DNA from: Polyangiaceae bacterium
GTDB taxonomy: Bacteria > Myxococcota_A > Polyangia > Polyangiales > Polyangiaceae
Reading direction: 5' to 3'
DNA: 64,000 nt
Assembly (NCBI GenBank): GCA_013361525.1
Contig: JABFXY010000037.1
Span: 45,132 to 109,131 of the forward strand
The notes beneath the pieces were generated by a model, which saw only the letters and a program-made list of their open reading frames with translations, did not search any database and had not been told where the DNA came from. Made by a program: the position numbers and the translations under genes. This document shows, piece after piece, positions 8,581-16,251 of the stretch; the stretch's first letter is position 1; the number at the start of each line of letters is the position of its first letter.

Positions 8581-10782
8581 CTAACGCGCGCCGAGATCGT
8601 CGATGCCCAGGTCTTTGGCGCGGGCGGCGAGCTTGGCGATCTTTTGCCGGGCGTCGTCGTCGGCACCGGTCGCCAGCTTCGCGAGAAGCGAGCTCACGGT
8701 GAGGTTTTTGGCCGCCTCGGGGTCGGTGCCGGCGAGCAGGTCTTTGATGTCGGTGGCGAAGCTCTTCTTGCCGTTGACGTAGTCGCCGAGGACGGCCTTC
8801 AGCGTGTCGCTCTGCTCGAGTGTGGTGTCGAAGGACTGCCCGAGGCTCACGGCCTTGATGAACCGATCGAAGAACTGACCGTCGCCGCCGACGATTTGAA
8901 TCTTCGCGTGCTCGAACGCCTTGGCCAAAATGCCCGATTGCTGTTCCGCAATCGATTTGCGCGTCTCGAGGGTGTGCAGCGCGACATCCTTGTTCGCTTG
9001 GAGCCGAATGCGGAACTCTTCGTGATCGCGGCTCTCCGGATCCAGGTTCTTCATGGCGGTCGCCTTCTCTTGGATACCGGCCGCCTCTGCGCTGAAGCGC
9101 TGGCGCGAGGCCTCGGCCTCGGCGGTGCCCTTCTTCTGAATGGCGACGGCATCGGCCTCCGCGACACGCACCTTCGCGAGACCGAGCTGCTCCTCGCCGG
9201 AGGCTTCCGCGCCGAGGCGCTCCTTGATGACGAGGGCTTCGGCGAGACCTTTCTTCTCGATCGCGACGGCTTCGGCCTCCGCGACTTTGACCTTCGCGAG
9301 GCCCTGCTTTTCCTCGCCGAGGGCGGCCGCCTGCAGCTTCTCGAGCGTGACGCGAGCTTCGACCATTCCGGTCTTCTCGATGGCTTGCGCCTCCGCCTCT
9401 TTGACGCGCACCTTGGCGAGGCCTTCTGCGGCCGCCTCGGCCTGGACGCCTTCCGCGAGGCGAATCTTTGCGCGGGCAGTCTTGTCCGCAGACTCGAGGT
9501 CCGCTTCCGCAATGGCGAGCTGTTCGCGGCCCTTGTGCTTGGCGGCTTCGGCGGCGGCCTCGGCTGCCTTGACGGTCAAGACGAGGGATTCCGCGGCCTG
9601 TGCTTCGGCGGCGATCTTCACGGCCTCGCGGTTGCGGTTCGCCTCCGCGATGGTGCGCACGTCCTTGATGCGCTCTTCCTCTTCGGCAACGGTCTTGTCG
9701 ACGGCGACGCGGGTCCGGATGATGTCCGCGATCTCCTTCTTCTTCGCTTCGACCTCTTTGTCCTTGTTGATGCGCTGAATCTCGACCTCACGCTCGCGCG
9801 AGAGCATCTCGAGCTGCTGCGCCTTCTTGACGCGCTCGATCTCGATCGCGACCTCGCGCTCCTTGGCCTGACGAGCGACGAGGACGGAGCGCTCTTTCGC
9901 CTCGTTGGCGACCATCGACTCTTCTTCGTTCTTGTGGCGCATGAGGAGCGTCTTCTTGTGCTCCTCCTCCGCGATGCGGCGGGCCTCGTTCTCTTCACGG
10001 GCCTGGGCGACGGCGATCTCGCGCGCCTTCTTCGCCTCCGCTTCGGCGCGGCGCTGGTCGAACCGGAAGATCGCCTCGTCGGACGCGAGGTTCTGGCTGC
10101 CGATCTCCATGCGCTCTTTCTGGCGGAGCTCGTTCGTCTTCACGTTCTGGATGACGGTGAGGTCCGTGATCTTCCGGATGCCCTCCGCGTCCATGATGTT
10201 GTCTTTGTCGAGCGACTCGATCGGCGTCTGTTCGAGGTAATCGATGGCGCAGTCGTCCAGCTTGAAGCCGTTCAAATCAGGGCCGATGACGTTGATGATC
10301 TCGTCCTTGAATTGCTGGCGCTTCGTGTAGAGGTCCTCGAAGTTCATCTGCTTGCCGACCGTCTTCAGCGCCTCGGAGAACTTCGCGTTGAAGAGCTCGG
10401 CGATGACGCGGGGGTCGCTTGCGCGCTGACATCCGATCGCCTGCGCGACCTTGAGCACGTCACCCGACTCTTTGTTCACGCGCACGAAGAAGGTGACCTT
10501 GATGTCCGCGCGGATGTTGTCCCTGCAGATGAGGCCTTCCTTGCCGCGGCGGTCGATCTCGATCGTCTTGACCGAGATATCCATCGTCTCCGCCCGATAC
10601 ACGACGGGGTACACGACCTTCCCCGTGAAGGTGACGAACGGCTCCGTGCCCATCGTGTTCACGATGAGGGCCGTGCCTTGATCCACCTGGCGCCAGAACT
10701 TCGCGACCATGGCGAGGACACCGATGAGCACGACGAGAACCGCACCACCGACGATGGCGAACAAGAGATATTGACTGGGCAT
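8581..10782 (-). CDS. Flotillin-family SPFH/Band 7 protein
   Basis: A 733-residue protein with an N-terminal membrane anchor (about 5-27) and an SPFH domain (about 35-230), followed by a very long Ala/Glu/Lys-rich coiled coil with repeating KVRVAEAEAxAIEKxGxAEA units (about 270-610) and a C-terminal helical domain (about 640-733). Flotillins oligomerise on the cytoplasmic face of the inner membrane and organise microdomains. I start at ATG 10782: GAAGGAG lies 10 nt upstream and the membrane anchor follows directly; a longer frame to 10866 only adds an unlikely Arg-rich tail. The downstream giant ATPase is the expected partner, as this pair recurs in other bacteria as far as I recall. Confidence 0.9.
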   Translation of the reverse strand: MPSQYLLFAIVGGAVLVVLIGVLAMVAKFWRQVDQGTALIVNTMGTEPFVTFTGKVVYPVVYRAETMDISVKTIEIDRRGKEGLICRDNIRADIKVTFFVRVNKESGDVLKVAQAIGCQRASDPRVIAELFNAKFSEALKTVGKQMNFEDLYTKRQQFKDEIINVIGPDLNGFKLDDCAIDYLEQTPIESLDKDNIMDAEGIRKITDLTVIQNVKTNELRQKERMEIGSQNLASDEAIFRFDQRRAEAEAKKAREIAVAQAREENEARRIAEEEHKKTLLMRHKNEEESMVANEAKERSVLVARQAKEREVAIEIERVKKAQQLEMLSREREVEIQRINKDKEVEAKKKEIADIIRTRVAVDKTVAEEEERIKDVRTIAEANRNREAVKIAAEAQAAESLVLTVKAAEAAAEAAKHKGREQLAIAEADLESADKTARAKIRLAEGVQAEAAAEGLAKVRVKEAEAQAIEKTGMVEARVTLEKLQAAALGEEKQGLAKVKVAEAEAVAIEKKGLAEALVIKERLGAEASGEEQLGLAKVRVAEADAVAIQKKGTAEAEASRQRFSAEAAGIQEKATAMKNLDPESRDHEEFRIRLQANKDVALHTLETRKSIAEQQSGILAKAFEHAKIQIVGGDGQFFDRFIKAVSLGQSFDTTLEQSDTLKAVLGDYVNGKKSFATDIKDLLAGTDPEAAKNLTVSSLLAKLATGADDDARQKIAKLAARAKDLGIDDLGAR

Positions 10783-11056
10783 GAAACGTGGGCTCCTTCG
10801 AGACGAGTCGAGCGGCCCTCGAGTGTGAGGGGGCCGGACCTTGATGCAAGCTTCCCGCCCCCCCACCCGAGGGGCGCGCCGATGTTACACGAGGCCGCGG
10901 GGGGCTCGCTCCCGATCGTTGAAACGCGTCGTTTCCCGAGATTTTCGCGCCGTGGAGCCCGGCCGGACGATCGTCGAGATGACGCGACGACGACGTTGCA
11001 CCGGGCTAAGTCCGCCCGAAGGGCGGCCAAGTGACAATGAAGGGGCAGTCCAGACT
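10783..11056. promoter_or_regulatory. Intergenic region upstream of flotillin gene
   Basis: 274 bp between the flotillin start and the cupin stop. It contains a perfect 6-bp-arm palindrome GAAACG-CGT-CGTTTC at 10921-10935, a possible operator, and a terminator-like hairpin at 11012-11026. No sigma-70-like promoter could be assigned with confidence. Confidence 0.35.
11012..11026 (-). terminator. Hairpin CCGCCC-GAA-GGGCGG after cupin gene
   Basis: A perfect 6-bp stem with a GAA triloop, about 30 bp past the cupin stop in the direction of transcription. The same stem with a GGA loop (minus-strand reading) follows murD at 14857-14871. No T-run follows, so a role as terminator is inferred from position only. 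Confidence 0.45.
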
Positions 11057-11698
11057 TCAGCGTTCGGCTCGGCGTTCGGCCCGGCCTTCACTTGCGCGCG
11101 TCAGCGCGGGCCGGGCCGAATGCCGAGCCGAAGCTAGGGACGCCCCCAAGTCGACGGGCTTCGGCCGCACCTCCATCCCGTGGCGCGCCGCGATTTCGGT
11201 GATGCGATCGAGGTCGAACGGCTCGCTCGACGCAGGCGGGATCTCCCGGGCCTTGGCGGGCTCGCCCGCCTCGGCGAAGAAGTCATCCATGCCGCCCGGC
11301 GAGTAGATGAGCAGGACTCGCGCGGGCTTGCCCGACACGTTCTCGACTCCTTCGAGCGTGCCCTTTGGGTAATAGACGAGGTCGCCGGGACCGGCGTCGA
11401 AGACTTCGTTGTCGCCTCTGTAGAGGCGGAGCGAGCCCTCGAGGACGAAGATCGCTTCACCACAATTGTGGACGTGCATCGGCGCACCGGCGCCGTCGGG
11501 AATGGTCGCTTCGACGATGGACATCTCGCCGTTCGTTTCCTTGGCCGACGCTTTGATTTCGTAGAGACCGCCGAGCATCCACAGCGCGACGCCTTCGTTG
11601 TGTCGCCTCTGGACACTCTCGTTCGACCCGTAACCGGTGAGAACATCGCTCGGGATGTTCTTTTGTTCGCCGGCGCCGGACACTTGCTTACTTGCCAT
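11057..11698 (-). CDS. Cupin-domain protein
   Basis: A 213-residue, probably cytoplasmic protein. A single cupin barrel covers about 45-150: the first motif has HVHNCGEAIFVLEG (His-x-His with a following Glu, typical metal ligands) and the second motif contains PGDLVYYPKG. Substrate cannot be told. The last ~27 residues (ARHSARPALTRASEGRAERR region) are Arg/Ala-rich and are encoded by an inverted repeat, so they are probably a late extension rather than part of the fold. Start ATG 11698; a GGAGGGTCGTTGCC-type purine stretch precedes it at a good distance. Confidence 0.8.
   Translation of the reverse strand: MASKQVSGAGEQKNIPSDVLTGYGSNESVQRRHNEGVALWMLGGLYEIKASAKETNGEMSIVEATIPDGAGAPMHVHNCGEAIFVLEGSLRLYRGDNEVFDAGPGDLVYYPKGTLEGVENVSGKPARVLLIYSPGGMDDFFAEAGEPAKAREIPPASSEPFDLDRITEIAARHGMEVRPKPVDLGASLASARHSARPALTRASEGRAERRAER
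11063..11132. repeat. 22-bp near-perfect inverted repeat in 3' end of cupin gene
   Basis: Arms 11063-11084 and 11111-11132 are reverse complements over 22 bp with one mismatch, separated by 26 bp. The element lies wholly inside the cupin reading frame and encodes its Arg/Ala-rich tail. Confidence 0.75.
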
Positions 11699-11768
11699 GG
11701 CAACGACCCTCCTTCAGGAGCGCGTCGATGGGTGCGCTCGCAGTCGTTGATTGCAAGTTCGATGCACG

Positions 11769-12401
11769 TCAGCGTTTGCCCGGCTTCACGAAGCGCGAGC
11801 CGTCGAATCGATACGTTTCAATCCTCGCGTCCGGCCCGATTGGATACGTCAGCACGCGCGCCGACTTCCCTTTGTCGGCGAGCTCGACCTGATACCCCTC
11901 GAGATACCCGGAGAATGCCCAGCAATCCGACTTCCGAATGAAGAATAGATAGCTCCAGAAATCGACGCTCGTGTAGTTGAGCACGCGGTCTTCGACTCCG
12001 TTCGAATCGAAGTCGATCGGTCCCCAATATCCCGGCCCCTCTGCGGTCTCGCCGAACGTACCGTCCGCGCGACGATCCTCCGGGTGCAGGTCGTCGACAC
12101 GGACGGAACCGAGCGACGCGTTCTCGAAGTCTTTCGGGTAACCACGCAGGACGGCCAACAGTGCATCTTTGGTCGCGGGGCACACCTCGGCGCTCGTGAT
12201 GGCGCGGGGGTCTCGCTCCACCTCGGCGGTAGGCTCCGGCTCGGGCTCCGAAGGCGCCGTCGCGGGCGACGATGGGGCCGCCGACAGCGTGGCGACGACG
12301 GTTGGAACCGGCGGAGTGGGCTCGATGCTCGCATCGCTCGGCAGGGCGGCGGGCGTGCATCCGACCGACAACGTGAAGATCAGCCAGCTCGGCTTCCGCA
12401 T
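11769..12401 (-). CDS. Predicted lipoprotein, unknown function
   Basis: A 210-residue protein starting MRKPSWLIFTLSVGC, a lipoprotein signal with Cys about residue 15, followed by a Pro/Ser/Glu-rich linker (about 20-65) and a globular domain with conserved-looking DFDSNGVEDRVLN (an EF-hand-like Asp-rich loop, perhaps Ca2+-binding) and several Trp/Tyr. The family is not recognised. The ATG at 12401 best fits a signal peptide; ATG 12422 adds seven residues. It diverges from the extensin-like gene across about 90 bp. Confidence 0.65.
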   Translation of the reverse strand: MRKPSWLIFTLSVGCTPAALPSDASIEPTPPVPTVVATLSAAPSSPATAPSEPEPEPTAEVERDPRAITSAEVCPATKDALLAVLRGYPKDFENASLGSVRVDDLHPEDRRADGTFGETAEGPGYWGPIDFDSNGVEDRVLNYTSVDFWSYLFFIRKSDCWAFSGYLEGYQVELADKGKSARVLTYPIGPDARIETYRFDGSRFVKPGKR

Positions 12402-12491
12402 CGGCGTAGGATGGATCTGCATCGACGACCCGAGAAGCCCGGATGAGCGCGGTTCTTGGGCAACGCCCCTCCGCTGCGCTAGGGTCGGGCC

Positions 12492-13388
12492 GTGCCCGGC
12501 TCCGTTTCGCTCCGTGGCGCTCGAGGTGCGGCCATCGTCGCGTGCATCGCGAGCGCGCTCGCCGCATGTGCCGACGTACGGCCGCCGATTCCACCGTCGT
12601 ACGGCGGCGACGGCTCCAGCGAACAGCCGGCCGCTCTCGCGATCTTGCCGTCTCACGAGACCGAAGACGAGGACCCTGCCCCGGCGGCCGACATGACCTC
12701 TTCGGATGAAGAGGACAGCGGGGACGCGGGGGCGCATCCGTTCCGCGAGCCCCTCCCGGCGCTCGGCTCGGACACGACCGCGAGTCGGTTCGCGGGCCTG
12801 TCGGATCGTGAATGCGCGAAAGAGCTCGAGCGTCGAGGCTTGCCCTTCGAGCCCAGCGAGGAGCGCGCCGACGGCATCTCCAAGCCTCTGCGCGTCAATG
12901 GGCCTATCCACGAGATCCGGTTCGTCACGCCGCGCGCGCCGAGCCCTTTCGGAATGTTGGATTGCCGGCTCGCGCTGGCGCTCGGAGATCTCGCGACGGC
13001 GCTCGCGCGATACGACGTGGTCGAGGTGCGCGTCGACAACTTCTACCGAAAGAACGCCGCGCTGCCCGGCAAGCGGAAGGGCAAAAAGAGGAAGTTGAGC
13101 CAACACGCTCATGCGCTCGCAGCGGACATCACGGCGCTGAAGCTCAAAGACGGGCGAACGCTCTCCGTTCCGGGGGATTGGCATGCACCGATCGGGAGCG
13201 TGTCATGCGGCCCGGATGCGGTGATGAACGAGCCTTCGGCCAATTCGATCGAGCTACGCAATATCGTTTGCGACGTCGCGCGGCAGGGCATTTTCCACCA
13301 CATGCTCACGCCGAGCTACAACGCAGCCCACCAGAGCCATTTTCATTTCGACCTCGAGCGCGGCGCGAAAAAGTCGAGCGTGCGCTAG
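12492..13388 (+). CDS. Extensin-like C-terminal domain lipoprotein
   Basis: A 298-residue protein with GTG start, signal peptide and lipobox LAAC (Cys about 26), then an acidic low-complexity linker (about 35-95). The C-terminal domain (about 105-290) matches the extensin-like C-terminal family, a relative of LAS/M15 metallopeptidases: SQHAHALAADI (H205, D212) and the final FHFDL provide the usual His/Asp/His zinc ligands. A periplasmic peptidoglycan peptidase role is plausible. Its stop overlaps the convergent short SPFH gene by 4 bp. Confidence 0.75.
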   Translation: MPGSVSLRGARGAAIVACIASALAACADVRPPIPPSYGGDGSSEQPAALAILPSHETEDEDPAPAADMTSSDEEDSGDAGAHPFREPLPALGSDTTASRFAGLSDRECAKELERRGLPFEPSEERADGISKPLRVNGPIHEIRFVTPRAPSPFGMLDCRLALALGDLATALARYDVVEVRVDNFYRKNAALPGKRKGKKRKLSQHAHALAADITALKLKDGRTLSVPGDWHAPIGSVSCGPDAVMNEPSANSIELRNIVCDVARQGIFHHMLTPSYNAAHQSHFHFDLERGAKKSSVR

Positions 13389-13915
13389 CGAGCTGCGACG
13401 CGCGCCGATTCGATCGAAAATGGCTCCGTCGCGGGCGCGAGGGCGTCGGCGAGCTCGCTGCCGAGCTTTCCTTCGCAAGCCGCGGCAGACTCCACCTCAC
13501 GCGCGAACGCGTCGAAACGGTGCCGCACTTCGGCTTCGAATCGTTTTTCGAGGGCCCCCGTTTCGCCGCCGTCGGTCACACCCATCGACGAGAGCGCGAG
13601 CACCGTGGCTTGGTCGGCCGGCGGGCGGAGCGTGAGCGCGAGCGCCACCGGCGTGACGCCATTGCGAAACGCAATCGCGCCCGGGCCTACGAATTCGTAC
13701 GCGACGGTCCGGTCGACGAGATCCACCGATTGGACCTTCGTGCCGGGGAACAGAAGACGGCCACCCGAGAGCAGAACGAGGCGATCACCGTTCGGCCGGT
13801 CGATGATGAGCGCCGTTCCGGGGCGCACCATTCGATAGCAAAGAAGAAAGAGGACGAGCGCGACGGCGACGAACGCGAACACCGCGAGCGCGAAAGGGAG
13901 GAGAAAGGGGAGCAA
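13385..13915 (-). CDS. Short SPFH/Band 7-like membrane protein
   Basis: A 176-residue protein with one N-terminal membrane span (about 4-27) followed by an SPFH-like segment: RPGTALII, LVLLSGGRLLFPGTKVQSVDL and VTPVALALTLRP match the start of flotillin-type domains. The long coiled coil and flotillin tail are missing; the protein ends in a short helical region. It lies 18 bp after the YqiJ-like gene on the same strand, in the order of yqiJ-yqiK operons, so it looks like a reduced YqiK-type partner. No frameshift that would rescue a longer flotillin is seen. Confidence 0.7.
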   Translation of the reverse strand: MLPFLLPFALAVFAFVAVALVLFLLCYRMVRPGTALIIDRPNGDRLVLLSGGRLLFPGTKVQSVDLVDRTVAYEFVGPGAIAFRNGVTPVALALTLRPPADQATVLALSSMGVTDGGETGALEKRFEAEVRHRFDAFAREVESAAACEGKLGSELADALAPATEPFSIESARVAAR

Positions 13916-13933
13916 GGCGAACGATCCGGAACG

Positions 13934-14773
13934 TCAAGACGTCCGCTGATTCGCGCGGACGTCGGAGGCTTCGTCCGCTTCTAGCATCGCAGCCTCTTCG
14001 GAGCCCATACCGACGCGCGTGTTCGAAGGGAGAATATCGTCGGGCATCTTCGAGACCTCGAACGCCTCCTTCTCGGCGTCCCAGTGCACCAAAACGACGC
14101 GATCACCGCGCTTGAGATCGTTGGGACTCGGGTCGCGCACCTCGAGGATGAGCCCGGCGCCACCATCCTCGAGCAGGGCTTGGCCGAATCGGTCGGAGAC
14201 GCGTCCGGTGTTGATGGTGGCGATCTTTCCGACGAAATCGACGCTCTTCTTCGCGACATTGCCTTTGAAGAGCGGCGCGAGGGGCCGGACCGCGAACGAG
14301 GTGAGGACGTACGAAAGGACGGCGGAACCCGCGAGGACACCAGTGCCGACGAGCGTGCCCGGGTGTCGGAACGTGAGTGAGTACAGGCCGCTCAACAGAA
14401 GGCCGAACAGCGAAAACACGCTGAAGATGACGGTAACGGGAACGGGTTTCACCCGGAGGAACGAGAGGAAGCCGGCGTCGAGATCCGGACCGTCTCCCAC
14501 GAGCCCGTCAGCACCGCCGTCCCCACCTGCGATGCCCTCGGCGCCGCCCTTCATGGCGCCGACCGCTGCTTCGGCCCCGCCTTTGGCGGCCCCCGCGAGG
14601 CCCTCGACCGCGCCTTTGACCGCCCCCTCCATCAAGCCTTCTTTGGCGCCGCCGAACGAGTCGATGTCCGCGGCACCAACGATGACGAGGAGCCAATACA
14701 GAAGCGCGATCGTCGACATCAGTGTGAACACCACCGACGGAAACGAAAACAGCACCCCCAGAACCTCGGTCAT
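13934..14773 (-). CDS. YqiJ-like OB-fold membrane protein
   Basis: A 279-residue protein with an N-terminal membrane span (about 10-34, VFTLMSTIALLYWLLVIVG), a Gly/Ala-rich stretch (about 38-92) of repeated GA-x-x-G units, a second membrane region (about 105-165) and a C-terminal OB-fold/NfeD-like beta domain (about 185-260) with GKIATINTGRVSDRFGQA and GDRVVLV. This is the layout of YqiJ (DUF1449), the usual partner of flotillin YqiK. Start ATG 14773 puts the membrane span at the N-terminus; an upstream in-frame start would add 12 Arg-rich residues. It is followed by the short SPFH gene. Confidence 0.7.
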   Translation of the reverse strand: MTEVLGVLFSFPSVVFTLMSTIALLYWLLVIVGAADIDSFGGAKEGLMEGAVKGAVEGLAGAAKGGAEAAVGAMKGGAEGIAGGDGGADGLVGDGPDLDAGFLSFLRVKPVPVTVIFSVFSLFGLLLSGLYSLTFRHPGTLVGTGVLAGSAVLSYVLTSFAVRPLAPLFKGNVAKKSVDFVGKIATINTGRVSDRFGQALLEDGGAGLILEVRDPSPNDLKRGDRVVLVHWDAEKEAFEVSKMPDDILPSNTRVGMGSEEAAMLEADEASDVRANQRTS

Positions 14774-14856
14774 CGAGGGAAGGCTACGGCGGAGCTGCGC
14801 TCGCACCAAGCGTAACCGCCCCTGAAGATCAGGTGTGCGACGCTAGGGTCAATAGG

Positions 14857-14871
14857 CCGCCCTCCGGGCGG
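14857..14871 (-). terminator. Hairpin directly after murD
   Basis: On the minus strand this reads CCGCCC-GGA-GGGCGG, a perfect 6-bp stem with GGA triloop beginning 1 bp past the murD stop. It likely ends the kinase-murF-murD operon. There is no T-run. Confidence 0.5.
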
Positions 14872-14872
14872 A

Positions 14873-16246
14873 CTAGCTTTGGGGGAGCTTCGCGACCGCG
14901 TCGACGAACGCGTCGCCGCGGTGCTTGTAATCGCGGAACATATCGAAGCTCGAGCAAGCGGGCGAAAGGAGCACGGCGTCGCCTGGCTGCGCCAGGCGTG
15001 CGGCCGATTCGACCGCTTCCTCCATCGACGACGCGCGCTCGACGGCGACGGCGCCGCCGATCGCGTCGGCAATACGATCGGCCGCTTCTCCGATGAGGAC
15101 GGCGCCGCGCCCTCGATCGCGGAGGGCCGCCACCAACGGGTCGTACGATCCGAGCTTGTCCCTGCCACCTGCGATGAGCACGACGCGCGACTCGGCGAGG
15201 CCTCGCACGGCGGCGACGGTCGCACCGACATTCGTTCCCTTCGAGTCGTCGTAATACGAGACGCCCGCGACCTTCGCGACGAGGACGATTCGGTGCGGCA
15301 GCCCCTCGAAGCGCTCGAGTACGCCGCCCACGATTTCAGGATCGGGTGCGCGATCGTCGAGCAGGGCGAGCGAAGCGCAGATGTTGAGCGCGTTGTGGTC
15401 GCCGGGGATGCGAATGCGTGACCGGGGGTAACGAATCCCGCGGCGTCGATCGATGATCGATTCCTTGTCGAACGCGAAGACGGCGTCGGCGTGCGCGTCG
15501 TTTCCGAATGGGAGGATCTGCGCACCGCCGCGGCGGGCCTGCGCCAGGCACCTGAGATCGTCGGCGGGGACGACGGCGGCATCGTCTTTGGTCTGATGGA
15601 CGAAGAGGTTTCCCTTCGCGGCGACGTATTCGTCGAACCCCGCATAACGATCGAGATGGTTCGGGCTGACGTTCAAGAGGGCGGCCCGACGCGGACGAAA
15701 GGTCGGTATGCGCTCGGCTTGGAAGCTCGAGATCTCGAGCACGACCGCATTGTAATCGAACCTCTCCGGTCCGCCCGGCTGGGGAACGACGGCGCAAGGA
15801 GGGTCACCGAGGTTGCCACCGACGAACGGCTTGGCGCCGAGCGCCGCGAGGAGCTCACCGACGAGGGTGACCGTGGTGCTCTTGCCATTGGATCCCGTAA
15901 TGGCGATGACCGGGACGTCGGGGAGGAAACGCGCTGCGAGCTCGATCTCGCCGATGACCGGAATGCCGCTCTTCTCGGCAGCATCGAGCGCGGCGAACGA
16001 CGGAACGCCCGGCGAAATGACGACGAGCGAAGCGCGTCCGAGCTGTTCGGCCGGGTCGCGTCCCGCGACGACCTCGATGCCTTCGCTCTGGAGGGCACGC
16101 GCGTCGGCGGAGAGTCGCTCGAGCGGCGCGGCGTCGGTTCCGATGACGCGCGCGCCGTGTCGCGCACAGAGGCGCGCGGCAGCGACCCCGCTCTTGCCGA
16201 GCCCGATGACGACGACCTGCTGATCCTTCACGAACGTGTTGCTCAT
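14873..16246 (-). CDS. murD: UDP-N-acetylmuramoyl-L-alanine--D-glutamate ligase
   Basis: MurD adds D-Glu to UDP-MurNAc-L-Ala in the cytoplasm, the second amino acid of the peptidoglycan stem. The 457-residue protein has the N-terminal Rossmann-like domain (VVVIGLGKSGVAAA, about 11-24), the Mur ligase P-loop ITGSNGKSTT at 116-125, the NVSPNHLDRY motif, and the C-terminal domain with YYDDSKGTN and SPACSSFDMF. All are typical and the length is normal. It starts 5 bp after murF and is the last gene of the operon. Confidence 0.97.
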   Translation of the reverse strand: MSNTFVKDQQVVVIGLGKSGVAAARLCARHGARVIGTDAAPLERLSADARALQSEGIEVVAGRDPAEQLGRASLVVISPGVPSFAALDAAEKSGIPVIGEIELAARFLPDVPVIAITGSNGKSTTVTLVGELLAALGAKPFVGGNLGDPPCAVVPQPGGPERFDYNAVVLEISSFQAERIPTFRPRRAALLNVSPNHLDRYAGFDEYVAAKGNLFVHQTKDDAAVVPADDLRCLAQARRGGAQILPFGNDAHADAVFAFDKESIIDRRRGIRYPRSRIRIPGDHNALNICASLALLDDRAPDPEIVGGVLERFEGLPHRIVLVAKVAGVSYYDDSKGTNVGATVAAVRGLAESRVVLIAGGRDKLGSYDPLVAALRDRGRGAVLIGEAADRIADAIGGAVAVERASSMEEAVESAARLAQPGDAVLLSPACSSFDMFRDYKHRGDAFVDAVAKLPQS

Positions 16247-16251
16247 CGATT

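Noticed and set aside
10783..10866. Longer flotillin N-terminus starting at 10866
   Set aside because: It would put a basic, Pro-rich tail before the membrane anchor and ignore the good GAAGGAG site before ATG 10782.
7423..11034. A 1203-codon plus-strand open frame opposite the ATPase and flotillin genes
   Set aside because: It lies antisense to two recognisable proteins, is Arg/Leu/Asp-rich in the mirror pattern of the coiled coils, and has no domain. It is a high-GC shadow frame.
12402..13184. Longer N-terminus for the lipoprotein gene ending at 11769
   Set aside because: The added part is antisense to the extensin-like gene, and it buries the lipoprotein signal inside the protein.
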